From: an uncultured Duganella sp.
GTDB lineage: Bacteria; Pseudomonadota; Gammaproteobacteria; Burkholderiales; Burkholderiaceae
DNA length: 60,770 nucleotides
Direction of reading: 5' to 3'
Assembly (NCBI GenBank): GCA_946482635.1
Contig: CAMLSG010000004.1
Span: forward strand, 1 to 60,770
This document shows, in pieces, positions 37,301-44,927 of this stretch. A model generated the notes under the pieces. That model saw nothing but the letters and a program-made list of their open reading frames with translations. It searched no databases and had not been told where the DNA came from. The translations under genes and the position numbers were made by a program. Positions within the stretch are counted from its first letter, which is position 1, and each line of letters opens with the position of its first letter.

Positions 37301-37471
37301 CTTGCGTTCGATGGCCGATGCCACGGAAGCACGCGTGCCGCTGACGGTCACCACATGCGTTTGTTGCGGCTCCGCTTCCTGCGCAAAGGCGCCGCTGGCG
37401 ACCAGTTGCGATACCAAAATGAACATCGTTCGATTGAACAGTCGGGCTTTCCTGTGCTGCTGCTGACTCAC
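34373..37471 (-). CDS. TonB-dependent receptor for RG-I oligosaccharides
   Basis: A 1032-residue outer-membrane receptor. A long signal sequence ends in SGAFAQ; THVVTVSG may be the TonB box. The plug domain spans about 35-175 (DSLVAEDVNQFPDKNVGEALSR, ITGVQL, GVEPDLNRVEINGM, SIDVYKG, EGGVGGTVSIITRKP). The beta-barrel ends with GRRYFVSLTYTH, typical of the Xanthomonas/Caulobacter carbohydrate receptor group. I take the GTG at 37471 because AAGGAG lies six bases upstream and the signal peptide follows. There is no SusD partner, as expected in proteobacteria. Linkage to the locus rests on position and on two operator motifs upstream. The substrate is inferred. Confidence 0.9.
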   Translation of the reverse strand: MSQQQHRKARLFNRTMFILVSQLVASGAFAQEAEPQQTHVVTVSGTRASVASAIERKIRSSTVSDSLVAEDVNQFPDKNVGEALSRITGVQLTRDFGEGSQIAIRGVEPDLNRVEINGMSVLSTGGNAGRGAELRELASELIQSIDVYKGTTADLTEGGVGGTVSIITRKPLDFTKPTLSTTVSAERSTSRGGVQPRASLLLADKYLDGKLGLMANIVYDKVFTRNDYARNTSWRFLRDWDFSPEKTVTSLDPAVAAVGSPAGCASTSLTAAQRTACNAQWYDYSPGISRYGIWTRDHQRTSAELTAQYQFTPGLRAFVSYEGNHQDQRLNDRNFGTDLGSSGRLFNAGTAPVYNPATGVQTTPGTCVAVPTTSTPAGVTVTNHYLTQYTVGNCLYSGGIGGQGAFGTSARDFQLKIRSDYLSTGFNWKRNAWEVDGLFNTSKSRYSSQSNNISLTQNAPGLKVSLDAQGLPHFEFPSAYSPDANTSYVQVQLQYRPSETKNTEDQGKLDFKYKLDNPFFRKLWFGVQGRRATAQQYGAGGYLASNGSNLTSTADDINVVTANVNQTLIYDPLNKTGVVRAPEVQPWLTSNYSTKYINASQMEQLIAAVRGTSPGTFFKGFDGVSGMPAGWMSPVYAAATPYFDTSKFTYENLYNAPGSDGKMYPQIPAYKAEERVLAGYGRVDFSTDLWERNLFGNFGVRYTRTEESATGLAKYQVRMANAPGSTAFTDRVVANSIATVEHTYHDWMPSVNAGWWLVPDNFLLRAAWGKVLARPRIDFLVPNATCTQGSGLAQFGGDGVDDCTAGNPDLKPYRATNTDLSLEYYPNKDTQLSMGLFNKKITSYIVNKAFVRNVDLFNNGVLFDVTQPINGKGATTRGVELTARTAFTMLPGWLGGFGIDTNYTRMKYKYAAGTALVNALDGTELPYPGLSKNSYNVAFWYDRNEYNARIAYTYRDRFFTGGNDVSGNPNFQEKTGFLDAKFQYRFNKNLTFSIEGKNLTDQEQITDAGDLFRVNELAFSGRRYFVSLTYTH

Positions 37472-37511
37472 GGTGATCTCCTTGTTGTAGTTTTGCTTGC
37501 TTGGTGAGCCG

Positions 37512-37517
37512 ATTCTA
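37512..37517 (-). promoter_or_regulatory. -10 element of the TonB receptor operon
   Basis: TAGAAT on the minus strand sits in GCTCACT-TAGAAT-CGGC, nearly identical to the SGNH lipoprotein promoter. No -35 is recognisable. Transcription would start near 37505, leaving a leader of about 34 bases with a good ribosome-binding site. Confidence 0.5.
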
Positions 37518-37555
37518 AGTGAGCCCTGTAACGAAAAATCACGCACCTGCCAAAG

Positions 37556-37572
37556 AATCACTACGATGATCA
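37556..37572 (+). promoter_or_regulatory. Shared operator motif, copy C1
   Basis: AATCA-CTACG-ATGATCA is an exact match. It ends 38 bp before the TAGAAT -10, so its centre is about -59 from the predicted transcription start. Confidence 0.6.
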
Positions 37573-37640
37573 AAGTGTTGAAAAAACCCCGCAGTTAAAG
37601 GCGTTCTACGAATAAGGATATGCCTGCTGCATTGCGCAAA

Positions 37641-37657
37641 CGATCAATCCGGTGATT
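37641..37657 (-). promoter_or_regulatory. Shared operator motif, copy C2
   Basis: Read on the minus strand this is AATCA-CCGGA-TTGATCG, an exact match, 85 bp from copy C1 and in the opposite orientation. It lies between the typA terminator and the receptor promoter. Confidence 0.5.
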
Positions 37658-37680
37658 GCTTGTTACGCGCCGGCGCAAAG

Positions 37681-37714
37681 AAAAAGCCCGCCGGCTCTTG
37701 CGAGGCGGCGGGCT
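37681..37714 (-). terminator. Rho-independent terminator of typA
   Basis: An 8-bp GC stem (37686-37693 with 37706-37713) extended by one A-T pair is followed on the minus strand by TTTTTCTTT. It lies 21 bases after the typA stop codon. Confidence 0.85.
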
Positions 37715-37734
37715 GGCGCGATGCGCTGAAGCGA

Positions 37735-39570
37735 TTACGCGTTTTCTTTGTTAGCGCGCTTGCGCTCGTGTTCCTTCAGGTAGCGCTTGCGCAGGCGGAT
37801 CGACTTCGGCGTGATTTCCACCAGTTCGTCGTCCTCGATGAATTCCACTGCGTATTCCAGCGACAGCTGGACTGGCGGTACCAGGCGCACTGCTTCGTCG
37901 GTACCGGAAGCACGCACGTTGGTCAGCTGCTTGCCCTTGATCGGGTTCACGACCAGGTCGTTGTCGCGCGAGTGGATACCGATGATCATGCCTTCGTACA
38001 CCGGGTCGTTGTGCACCACGAACATGCGGCCGCGGTCCTGCAACTTCCACAGTGCGTAGGCAACGGCCTGGCCGTCGTCCTGGGAGATCATCACGCCGTT
38101 GCGGCGGCCGGCCAGTTCACCCTTGGAGGTGTCGACCGGAGCGTAGGCGTCGAACACGTGCGACATCAGGCCGGTACCGCGGGTCAGGGTCATGAATTCG
38201 CCCTGGAAGCCGATCAGGCCGCGCGCAGGAATACGGTACTCCAGGCGCACACGGCCCTTGCCGTCCGATTCCATGTTCTGCAGGTCGCCACGGCGGCGGC
38301 CCAGTTCTTCCATCACGCCGCCCTGGTTCGCTTCTTCCACGTCAACCGACAGCATTTCGTATGGCTCATGGCGCACGCCGTCCACCATCTTGAACACAAC
38401 GCGTGGACGCGACACGGCCATTTCGAAGCCTTCGCGACGCATGTTTTCGATCAGGATGGTCAGGTGCAGTTCGCCGCGGCCGGACACTTCGAAGATGGTG
38501 TCGTCGTCGGTCGGAGCAACGCGCAGCGCCACGTTGGATTTCAGTTCCTTGTCCAGGCGGTCGCGCAGCTGGCGCGAGGTCACGAACTTGCCTTCGCGGC
38601 CAGCCAGTGGGGAGGTGTTAACCATGAAGTTCATGGTCAGGGTCGGCTCGTCCACGGTCAGCATTGGCAGCGGATCAGGAGTATCAACCGCACACACGGT
38701 GGAGCCGATGCCGATTTCTTCGATACCGTTGATCAGGATAATGTCGCCGGCAACCGCTTCGTCAACCAGCACGCGCTCCAGGCCCTTGAAGTTCAGTACC
38801 TGGTTGATGCGGCCCTTGATCGGGGTAGCGCCTGGACCGTCGCAAACAACCACGTCCTGGCCTGCTTTCACGCGGCCACGGGAAACACGGCCGATACCGA
38901 TCTTGCCCACGTAGGACGAGTAGTCCAGCGAGGTGATTTGCATCTGCAGCGGGCCGTCCGGATTGTCGTCACGCACCGGCACGTACTTCAGGATCGCTTC
39001 GAACAGTGGCTTCATGTCGCCGCCGCGCACGTCTTCGGTCAGGCCGGCGTAGCCGTTCAGGCCCGACGCGTAAACGATCGGGAAGTCCAGCTGTTCATCG
39101 GTTGCGCCCAGCTTGTCGAACAGTTCGAAGGTCTGGTTGATCGCCCAGTCAGCGCGCGCGCCAGGACGGTCGATCTTGTTCAGCACCACGATCGGCTTCA
39201 GGCCCAGGGCCAGCGCCTTGCGGGTCACGAAACGGGTCTGAGGCATTGGGCCTTCCTGCGCGTCGACCAGCAGCAGCACGGAGTCGACCATCGACAGCAC
39301 GCGCTCCACTTCGCCGCCGAAGTCGGCGTGGCCTGGGGTGTCGACGATGTTGATGTGGGTGCCTTCGTACTCAACGGCGCAGTTCTTCGACAGGATGGTA
39401 ATGCCGCGCTCTTTCTCCAGGTCATTGGAGTCCATGACGCGGGTATCAACCTGCTGGTTCTCACGGAAAGTACCGGACTGCTTCAGCAGCTGGTCCACCA
39501 GGGTGGTCTTGCCATGGTCAACGTGGGCGATGATGGCGATGTTGCGAATTGCGCGTTTAGTATTAGACAT
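37735..39570 (-). CDS. typA: Ribosome-associated GTPase TypA/BipA
   Basis: A 611-residue translational GTPase of normal length. The G domain shows [11 protein letters not shown] (residues 14-24), the switch [18 protein letters not shown] and the NKID block. Elongation-factor-like domains II, III and V follow, then the TypA-specific C-terminal domain ([24 protein letters not shown]). It acts in stress-dependent ribosome assembly. The gene stands alone, with its own terminator; a TATACT -10-like element lies about 50 bases upstream. Confidence 0.97.
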   Translation of the reverse strand: MSNTKRAIRNIAIIAHVDHGKTTLVDQLLKQSGTFRENQQVDTRVMDSNDLEKERGITILSKNCAVEYEGTHINIVDTPGHADFGGEVERVLSMVDSVLLLVDAQEGPMPQTRFVTRKALALGLKPIVVLNKIDRPGARADWAINQTFELFDKLGATDEQLDFPIVYASGLNGYAGLTEDVRGGDMKPLFEAILKYVPVRDDNPDGPLQMQITSLDYSSYVGKIGIGRVSRGRVKAGQDVVVCDGPGATPIKGRINQVLNFKGLERVLVDEAVAGDIILINGIEEIGIGSTVCAVDTPDPLPMLTVDEPTLTMNFMVNTSPLAGREGKFVTSRQLRDRLDKELKSNVALRVAPTDDDTIFEVSGRGELHLTILIENMRREGFEMAVSRPRVVFKMVDGVRHEPYEMLSVDVEEANQGGVMEELGRRRGDLQNMESDGKGRVRLEYRIPARGLIGFQGEFMTLTRGTGLMSHVFDAYAPVDTSKGELAGRRNGVMISQDDGQAVAYALWKLQDRGRMFVVHNDPVYEGMIIGIHSRDNDLVVNPIKGKQLTNVRASGTDEAVRLVPPVQLSLEYAVEFIEDDELVEITPKSIRLRKRYLKEHERKRANKENA

Positions 39571-39620
39571 GATTTGTGTATTTACAGGAAATCTGCGGGT
39601 GCGGAAGCACTGAACCCACT

Positions 39621-39626
39621 AGTATA
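39621..39626 (-). promoter_or_regulatory. -10-like element upstream of typA
   Basis: TATACT on the minus strand (five of six matches) lies 51 bases before the typA ATG. No strong -35 is visible at 17 bp, so this is a tentative call. Confidence 0.35.
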
Positions 39627-39652
39627 GCATGTTGCGGCGCAACCAACCAGAC

Positions 39653-40372
39653 TTAGAAACTGAGCCGCTCTTTCAGCGCGGCCGCGTTGCGGCGCGAAAT
39701 TTCCAGTACTTTGCCCCCGGTGAGCGTCACGTCATAGCCCTGGCTTATCGATTCCTCGATGCGTACGATTGCTTGGAGATTGATGATGTGCTGGCGGTTG
39801 GCGCGGAAAAAGAATTTTTGCGGCAGGCGCGCTTCGATGCTGTTCAGCGGCTTCTTGACGTAGGCGCGCTGCTCGCCGAAAAAGACCTGCACATAATTCT
39901 TGCAACTTTCGATGTAGCGGATCGCGTCCAGCGACACCAGATGGCAACGTTCGCCGTCCTTGATGAAGATCTTGCTGTTGTAATCGAGTTCGGGCTTGGC
40001 GCCCTCTCCTTGCGCCGCTTCCCCCTGGCCGCCGGTCAGCTTGGCGACGGCCACTGCAAGCCGCTCGGCGCTGATCGGTTTGAGCAGGTAGTCCACCGTG
40101 TGGAAGTCGAAGGAGCGGATCGCATGCTCGGAATAGGCGGTGGTAAAAATGACACGCGGCATATAGTCCAGTTGTTCGAGCACGTCGAACCCGCTGGCGC
40201 CCGGCATGTGGATATCCATGAACACCACGTCGGGACGCAGTGCCTGCATCAGCGCCAGCGCCGTGGCGGGATCGCCTGCCTGGGCTACCACCTCAAGCAC
40301 AGGCAATGCCTGCAGCATGCGCACCAGCCCTTCGCGCGCCAGCCGCGAGTCTTCAACAACAATCGCCTTCAA
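39653..40372 (-). CDS. LytTR-family response regulator
   Basis: A 239-residue regulator. The receiver domain (1-120) has the acidic pair in VVEDSR, phospho-acceptor D53 in VFMDIHMPG, and the Thr/Lys positions in TTAYSEHA and YLLKPI. A Gly/Glu-rich linker leads to a LytTR DNA-binding domain (about 140-239: IRYIESCKNYVQVFF, KPLNSIEARLPQKFFRANR-like). Translation starts at a TTG that overlaps the sensor kinase stop; no earlier in-frame ATG exists. It forms an AlgZ/AlgR-like or LytS/LytR-like pair with the next gene upstream. Target genes are unknown. Confidence 0.92.
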   Translation of the reverse strand: MKAIVVEDSRLAREGLVRMLQALPVLEVVAQAGDPATALALMQALRPDVVFMDIHMPGASGFDVLEQLDYMPRVIFTTAYSEHAIRSFDFHTVDYLLKPISAERLAVAVAKLTGGQGEAAQGEGAKPELDYNSKIFIKDGERCHLVSLDAIRYIESCKNYVQVFFGEQRAYVKKPLNSIEARLPQKFFFRANRQHIINLQAIVRIEESISQGYDVTLTGGKVLEISRRNAAALKERLSF

Positions 40373-41502
40373 TATGCCGATTCCTTGGGTAATGTAACCG
40401 TGACCTTGAACTGGGCGCCGCCTGGCTCGACCAGCATGGCGGCCATGCCGCCGTAAAGCAGCTGCAGGCGGCGCTCGATGTTATGCAAACCGATGCCAAT
40501 GCCCTTCACCTTGCCCGGCGCGAGCAGCGGCTTGTCGTTGCGGACTTCAAACACCAGCCGTCCGTCGCTTTCGGCCAGTTCCAGCGCGAGCTTGCCGCCG
40601 CTCGGCAGGTTTTCCAGGCCGTGCTTGACGGCGTTTTCCACCAGCATTTGCAGCACCATCGGCGGCACCAGCACCCCCTGCAACTCCACCGGGACCCGGA
40701 TTGCAAAGTCCAGGCGCTCTTCCAGCTGGATTTTAGCGATGGCGACATACTGGTGGATAATCGCCAGCTCCTGGCGCAAGCTGACCTTGTCGTGCCGGCT
40801 GCTTTCCAGCGAATAGCGCAGGATCTCGGAGAGCGCCGTCATCATGCGGTCGGCCAATTGCGCGTCCTCGTGGATCATGAAGCGGATGTTGTTCAGCGCG
40901 TTGAACAGGAAGTGCGGGTTCAGCTGGTTCGACAGGCTGCTTAACTGGGCTTCTTTCAAGCCGTTCTGCAAACGCAGGTTGTGCACCTCCGTCGCGCGGA
41001 TATGCCGCATCGACGTCACGCTGGTGTAGATGAAACACCAGATGCAGACCAGGAGCTGGCTTGGCACCGCCTGCTCGACAAAGGAGTCAATATAGTAGCG
41101 CTGCGGATTGAAGGGCAGCCGGAGCGCCTGGTATTGCGCACTCACTTCGCCGATAAACGGCGGCACGACGATGGCCACGATCAGCAACGCCATCGCCACT
41201 CCCGCCAGCGCGCTGTAGGCGACGGCAATCGGAATCAGGCGCCCCATCGCGAGATGCTTCCAGCCGCGCTGGCGGTAATGCCAGCGGAAGCACAACACCG
41301 CCACCGTATACAGCGGCATCCACAGCGTGCTCGCCGCCAGCTTGGGCGCCACCCGGTGGCCGTCCAGGTAGACCATCAGCACCGATACGACAAAACCAAA
41401 TGCCATTGCACTGCCATGGAACAGCCAGAACTGCCGGTCGCGCGGAAAGAACTGCTGGGGCTGGGGCATGCTTTGACTCGGCAATGGACGGGAACTCGGC
41501 AT
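40369..41502 (-). CDS. LytS-type sensor histidine kinase
   Basis: A 377-residue inner-membrane kinase. About four hydrophobic segments occupy residues 25-165. The His_kinase (PF06580) block follows, with NQLNPHFLFNALNNI carrying the phosphorylated His. The ATPase domain has LVENAVKHGLENLPSGG (N box) and GIGIGLHNIERRLQLLYGG (G box). There is no separate sensory domain, so the membrane part probably senses the signal. A start 33 bases further in is possible; neither has a ribosome-binding site. It overlaps the response regulator by four bases. Confidence 0.92.
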   Translation of the reverse strand: MPSSRPLPSQSMPQPQQFFPRDRQFWLFHGSAMAFGFVVSVLMVYLDGHRVAPKLAASTLWMPLYTVAVLCFRWHYRQRGWKHLAMGRLIPIAVAYSALAGVAMALLIVAIVVPPFIGEVSAQYQALRLPFNPQRYYIDSFVEQAVPSQLLVCIWCFIYTSVTSMRHIRATEVHNLRLQNGLKEAQLSSLSNQLNPHFLFNALNNIRFMIHEDAQLADRMMTALSEILRYSLESSRHDKVSLRQELAIIHQYVAIAKIQLEERLDFAIRVPVELQGVLVPPMVLQMLVENAVKHGLENLPSGGKLALELAESDGRLVFEVRNDKPLLAPGKVKGIGIGLHNIERRLQLLYGGMAAMLVEPGGAQFKVTVTLPKESAY

Positions 41503-41537
41503 TTTATTTGACTTTTATGCAATAGGCGAGTGGCGCT

Positions 41538-43529
41538 TTACCAGCTCCGGATCCGTTGCGCAGCCGGTTTGAACATGGCGTCGCCGGGTTGGGTGCCGAA
41601 CGCCTGGTGGAAGCCGTCGACATTCACCGCCGGGCCGTTGGCCCGGAATTCGTTCGGCGCATGCGGATCCGACGCCAGCAGCTGCAGCACGCGCTCTGGA
41701 CGCGCCTTCTTGCGCCAGCTTTGCGCATAACTCAGGAAGAAGCGCTGCTCGCCCGTATAACCGCCGGCCACGGTGCGCGGCTTGCCGTCCACCGCACGCT
41801 GGTAAGCCTTGAAGGCAATCTGCAGGCCGGTCAGGTCGGCCATGTTTTCCGCCAGCGTCATGGCGCCATTGACATACTTGCCCGGCATGGCTTCGTAGCT
41901 GGAATACTGGGCCTGCAAGCGTTGGCCGATTTCCTCGAACGCCTTGCGGTCGGCATCGCTCCACCAGTTGCGCATGACGCCGTCGCCGTCGAACTGCGCC
42001 CCCATCGTATCGAAGCCGTGGCTGATCTCGTGGGCGATCTGGGCGCCAATGCCGCCGTAGTTGGCCGAATCGTCCGCATCCATGTCAAACAGGGGCGCCT
42101 GCAGCAAGCCGGCTGGAAGGTTGATTTCGTTGAGCATGGGGTCGTAGAAGGCGTTGACCGCTATCGGCGACATCGCCCACGCTGCGCGGTCCATCGGCTT
42201 TCCTGCCTGGGCTGCCTTAAGCTCCCATGCGTAGCGCCTTGCGCGATGACGATTGCCGAGCGCATCGCCTTCGCGCACCTCGAGTCCGGCATAGTCATGC
42301 CATGTGTCGGGATGGCCGATCTTGGCCTTGTAACCGGCCAGCTTGGCCAGCGCCCGCTCCCGCGTGGCTGGCGTCATCCAGCCGCTCTCTGCGATCATCT
42401 CGCGATAGGCGGCCAGCAAGTTCTCGACCATGCCGCGTATGCGCGCTTTGTGCGCTGGCGGGAAATAGCGTTCCACGTAGGCCTTGCCCAACGCCTCGCC
42501 CATGGCGGCACTGGTTTCAATAATGGCCGCGTCGGCGCGCGGTGCCGGGGCCGTGGTGCCGGCCAGCGCCGCGCCACGGAACGCGAAGTGCGCGTCGCGG
42601 AAAGCGCGCGGCAGCACTGGGGCCGCCTCGTCCAGGCTACGCAACTTGAAGTACATTTTCCAGTCTGCCAGCGGCAGTTCGGCGAACAAGGCAGCTATCG
42701 CCGTGGCCGTGGCATGCTGCGCCACCATGACGCGTTCGGCCACCGGAATGTTGGCCGCCCGCATGAAAGCCGGCCAGTCGATGCCGGGCGCGCGCTGCAG
42801 CAGTTCCTGCGCGTTCATCAGCGTGTACATCCGCCCCGGATCGCGCGCCTGCTCAAGCGGCAACTGGACAGCCGCGATACGCGACTCCAGCGCCATGACG
42901 CGCGCCGCCACCCGCGCCGGCTGCGGCAGTCCGGCCAGTACTGCCAGCCTGGTGAGGTATTCAAGGTACGCCGCGCGCGCCTTGGCTATGCCGGCATCGT
43001 CCAGCGCCAGGTAATAGTCACGGCTTGGCAGGCCAAGCCCGCCCTGCCACATCATGACGCGGTTCCGTCCCGGATCCTTGAAGTCGGCAAAGCCGCCCCA
43101 CAGCCACAACGGCGTCTCGATGCGCCCCTGCGCATGCCCCATCCATTGCGCCAGAGCGCCGGCATCGCCGATCGCATCGACCTGTGCCAGCAAACGCCTG
43201 ACCGGCCCCAGGCCGGCTTTGTCGATGCGCGCGGTGTCCAGGTAAGCCTTGTAGTAGCTGCCGGCCTTGCGTTCCGCGCTGGCGGCACGCTGCGGCCTGG
43301 CGGAGAGTTCTTCTACGATGCCGCGCACGCGCCGGTCCACCACATCGGGCAGCTCGGCGCCATAGGCTTCCGAACGATTGGCGGGAATGACCGTGGCCTC
43401 GATCCAGGCGCCGTTGACGGCGCGGTACAGGTCGTCCTGGATGCGGATGGCGCCCTGCGGCGCAGCTGCTCCCTTGCCGCAGGTGAGGGAGAGCAGCAGC
43501 GCCAGGCCGGCAAGCTTCAGTGAATTCAT
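41538..43529 (-). CDS. M13 family zinc metallopeptidase (neprilysin/PepO-like)
   Basis: A 663-residue secreted peptidase with a signal peptide (about 1-22). The zinc site is HEISH at about residue 500 (AQIAHEISHGFDTMGAQFD), with the third ligand in LAENMADLTGL. The substrate-binding NAFYDP motif (normally NAxY) and the N-terminal DDLYRAVNGAWIE are characteristic. Length is normal for the family, which cleaves oligopeptides. The usual C-terminal Cys-x-x-Trp is replaced by RIRSW. AAAGG precedes the ATG. It ends 35 bases before the sensor kinase gene, so the three genes may be co-transcribed. Confidence 0.93.
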   Translation of the reverse strand: MNSLKLAGLALLLSLTCGKGAAAPQGAIRIQDDLYRAVNGAWIEATVIPANRSEAYGAELPDVVDRRVRGIVEELSARPQRAASAERKAGSYYKAYLDTARIDKAGLGPVRRLLAQVDAIGDAGALAQWMGHAQGRIETPLWLWGGFADFKDPGRNRVMMWQGGLGLPSRDYYLALDDAGIAKARAAYLEYLTRLAVLAGLPQPARVAARVMALESRIAAVQLPLEQARDPGRMYTLMNAQELLQRAPGIDWPAFMRAANIPVAERVMVAQHATATAIAALFAELPLADWKMYFKLRSLDEAAPVLPRAFRDAHFAFRGAALAGTTAPAPRADAAIIETSAAMGEALGKAYVERYFPPAHKARIRGMVENLLAAYREMIAESGWMTPATRERALAKLAGYKAKIGHPDTWHDYAGLEVREGDALGNRHRARRYAWELKAAQAGKPMDRAAWAMSPIAVNAFYDPMLNEINLPAGLLQAPLFDMDADDSANYGGIGAQIAHEISHGFDTMGAQFDGDGVMRNWWSDADRKAFEEIGQRLQAQYSSYEAMPGKYVNGAMTLAENMADLTGLQIAFKAYQRAVDGKPRTVAGGYTGEQRFFLSYAQSWRKKARPERVLQLLASDPHAPNEFRANGPAVNVDGFHQAFGTQPGDAMFKPAAQRIRSW

Positions 43530-43681
43530 GGTGGGCCTTTGAAATGAAGTGTGGGCTCATTGTCGGGCCAGCCCTGCCAGCCTGGCGAAAAAGGTGCCAG
43601 GCGGCTCCATGCGGGGATAAGCGGCAAGGCGCCGGCAGCTGGAAGCTCCCCACCTTTTGGTTTCCGTAGGGTATTATTAGA

Positions 43682-43703
43682 AAATAAGCAATGACGCTTA
43701 TTT
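43682..43703. repeat. AT-rich hairpin upstream of the YfaP-like gene
   Basis: An 8-bp inverted repeat AAATAAGC/GCTTATTT with a 6-base loop lies 30 bases before the ATG at 43734, just after a TATTAT element. It could be an operator or a 5' UTR hairpin. No T-run follows on the plus strand, so it does not look like a terminator. Confidence 0.4.
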
Positions 43704-43733
43704 AAGCCCAACGAACCGCCTGGAGAGCACTAC

Positions 43734-44927
43734 ATGAAATTGCGTTTGACGAACACCGTTTTGGCGACCGCCGCCCTGTCCCTGCTGGTGGCTGGCGCCG
43801 CCGCTGCCGCCCCAGTCGGCGTGCAGATCCTGAGCGCCACCGTCAAGGACAAGAAAATCGACGGCGCCACCGTCACGCTGCAAAAGAACGGCGAACAATC
43901 GGTCAGTGCAAACACCGACGCACAGGGCCAGGTCAAGCTGTCGCCTACTTTCGCCGACGACGCTTCCACCCTGATGATCGTCAAGAAGCCGGGCTACTCC
44001 AACCTGGTGGTCAAGTGCCCATGCAATGGCTCGACCTACGCTATCAGCCCGGTAATGAACAACCTGGACGGCATGCGCATCGTGCTGAACTGGGGCGCCA
44101 ACCCGGCCGACCTGGATTCCCACGTTGTCTACCCGGACAACCACGTCTACTTCATGCAGATGCGCGGCGCCGACGCCAAGCTGGATGTCGACGACACCAA
44201 CGGCTTCGGCCCTGAGACCATCACCATCGACCGCAAGCACGTCGGCCAGCGCTATGTCTACGCCGTGCACGATTTCACCGACGGCTCCAACCCGAACACC
44301 CGCAACCTGGCCAACAGCGGCGCCAAGGTCTTCGTCTACGTCGGCCAGACCCTGATCCGCACCTACTACGTGCCGACCACCGGCACCGGCAACCTGTGGA
44401 CCGTGTTCGCCGTGACCGAAGACGGCGAGTTCCAGGACTTCAACACCCTGAAAGGCGTGACCAGCCACGACCGCCTGCAAACCTCCGAATTCGCCGGCAT
44501 CGGCCGTGCGTCCGACCTGCAGGCCGTGAACTACAGTGCCAGCAGCCAGGATAACGCCAAGCGCCTGAACAGCCAGGGCGAAGCGGCCTACCATGCCGGC
44601 AACCTGGACGAGGCGATCCGCCTGTACCAGGAAGCGATTGAGTTGAACGGCAACTATGGCCAGGCATACAGCAACCTGGGCCTGGCATTCCAGAAGGCTA
44701 ACCGCACTGCGGAAGCGATGTGGGCCAACCGCAAGGCCATCGCATTGGCCAGCGGTTCGACCGCGGCTACCGTGCGCGCCAGCTCGCACTACAACAACGG
44801 CAAGATCTACGAAGCCGCATCGCAGTGGGACGACGCCCTGCGCGAATACCGCGCAGCGCAGGCCGAGAAGAGCAACCCGACCTACGACAAGGCCATCGCA
44901 CGCATGATGCAGAACGGAGCGAAATAA
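43734..44927 (+). CDS. Secreted YfaP/DUF2135-like protein with TPR repeats
   Basis: A 397-residue protein with a signal peptide (ending AGAAAAA). Residues about 25-110 resemble a carboxypeptidase-regulatory/Ig-like fold (DGATVTLQKNGEQSV). Residues about 115-235 contain LNWGANPADLDSHVVYP, the hallmark of YfaP/DUF2135 proteins. The C-terminal 130 residues carry two or three TPR units (AYHAGNLDEAIRLYQEAIEL, YGQAYSNLGLAFQKANRTAE). A good GGAG site precedes the ATG. The stop overlaps the start of the deacetylase by one base, so the two products probably act together in the periplasm. No specific function is known to me. Confidence 0.75.
   Translation: MKLRLTNTVLATAALSLLVAGAAAAAPVGVQILSATVKDKKIDGATVTLQKNGEQSVSANTDAQGQVKLSPTFADDASTLMIVKKPGYSNLVVKCPCNGSTYAISPVMNNLDGMRIVLNWGANPADLDSHVVYPDNHVYFMQMRGADAKLDVDDTNGFGPETITIDRKHVGQRYVYAVHDFTDGSNPNTRNLANSGAKVFVYVGQTLIRTYYVPTTGTGNLWTVFAVTEDGEFQDFNTLKGVTSHDRLQTSEFAGIGRASDLQAVNYSASSQDNAKRLNSQGEAAYHAGNLDEAIRLYQEAIELNGNYGQAYSNLGLAFQKANRTAEAMWANRKAIALASGSTAATVRASSHYNNGKIYEAASQWDDALREYRAAQAEKSNPTYDKAIARMMQNGAK

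Noticed and set aside
34373..37471. Missing SusD partner as a sign of gene loss
   Set aside because: Proteobacterial carbohydrate TonB receptors normally work without SusD.
34322..37507. A 1061-codon plus-strand frame opposite the TonB receptor
   Set aside because: The minus strand encodes clear plug and barrel motifs. The plus-strand product is His/Arg/Val-rich without any domain or ribosome-binding site.
26448..37572. FNR/Dnr-type boxes (TTGAT-N4-ATCAA) as explanation of the shared motif
   Set aside because: The half-sites face the other way (AATCA first, TTGAT second) and the spacing is different. CRP-type TGTGA-N6-TCACA does not fit either.
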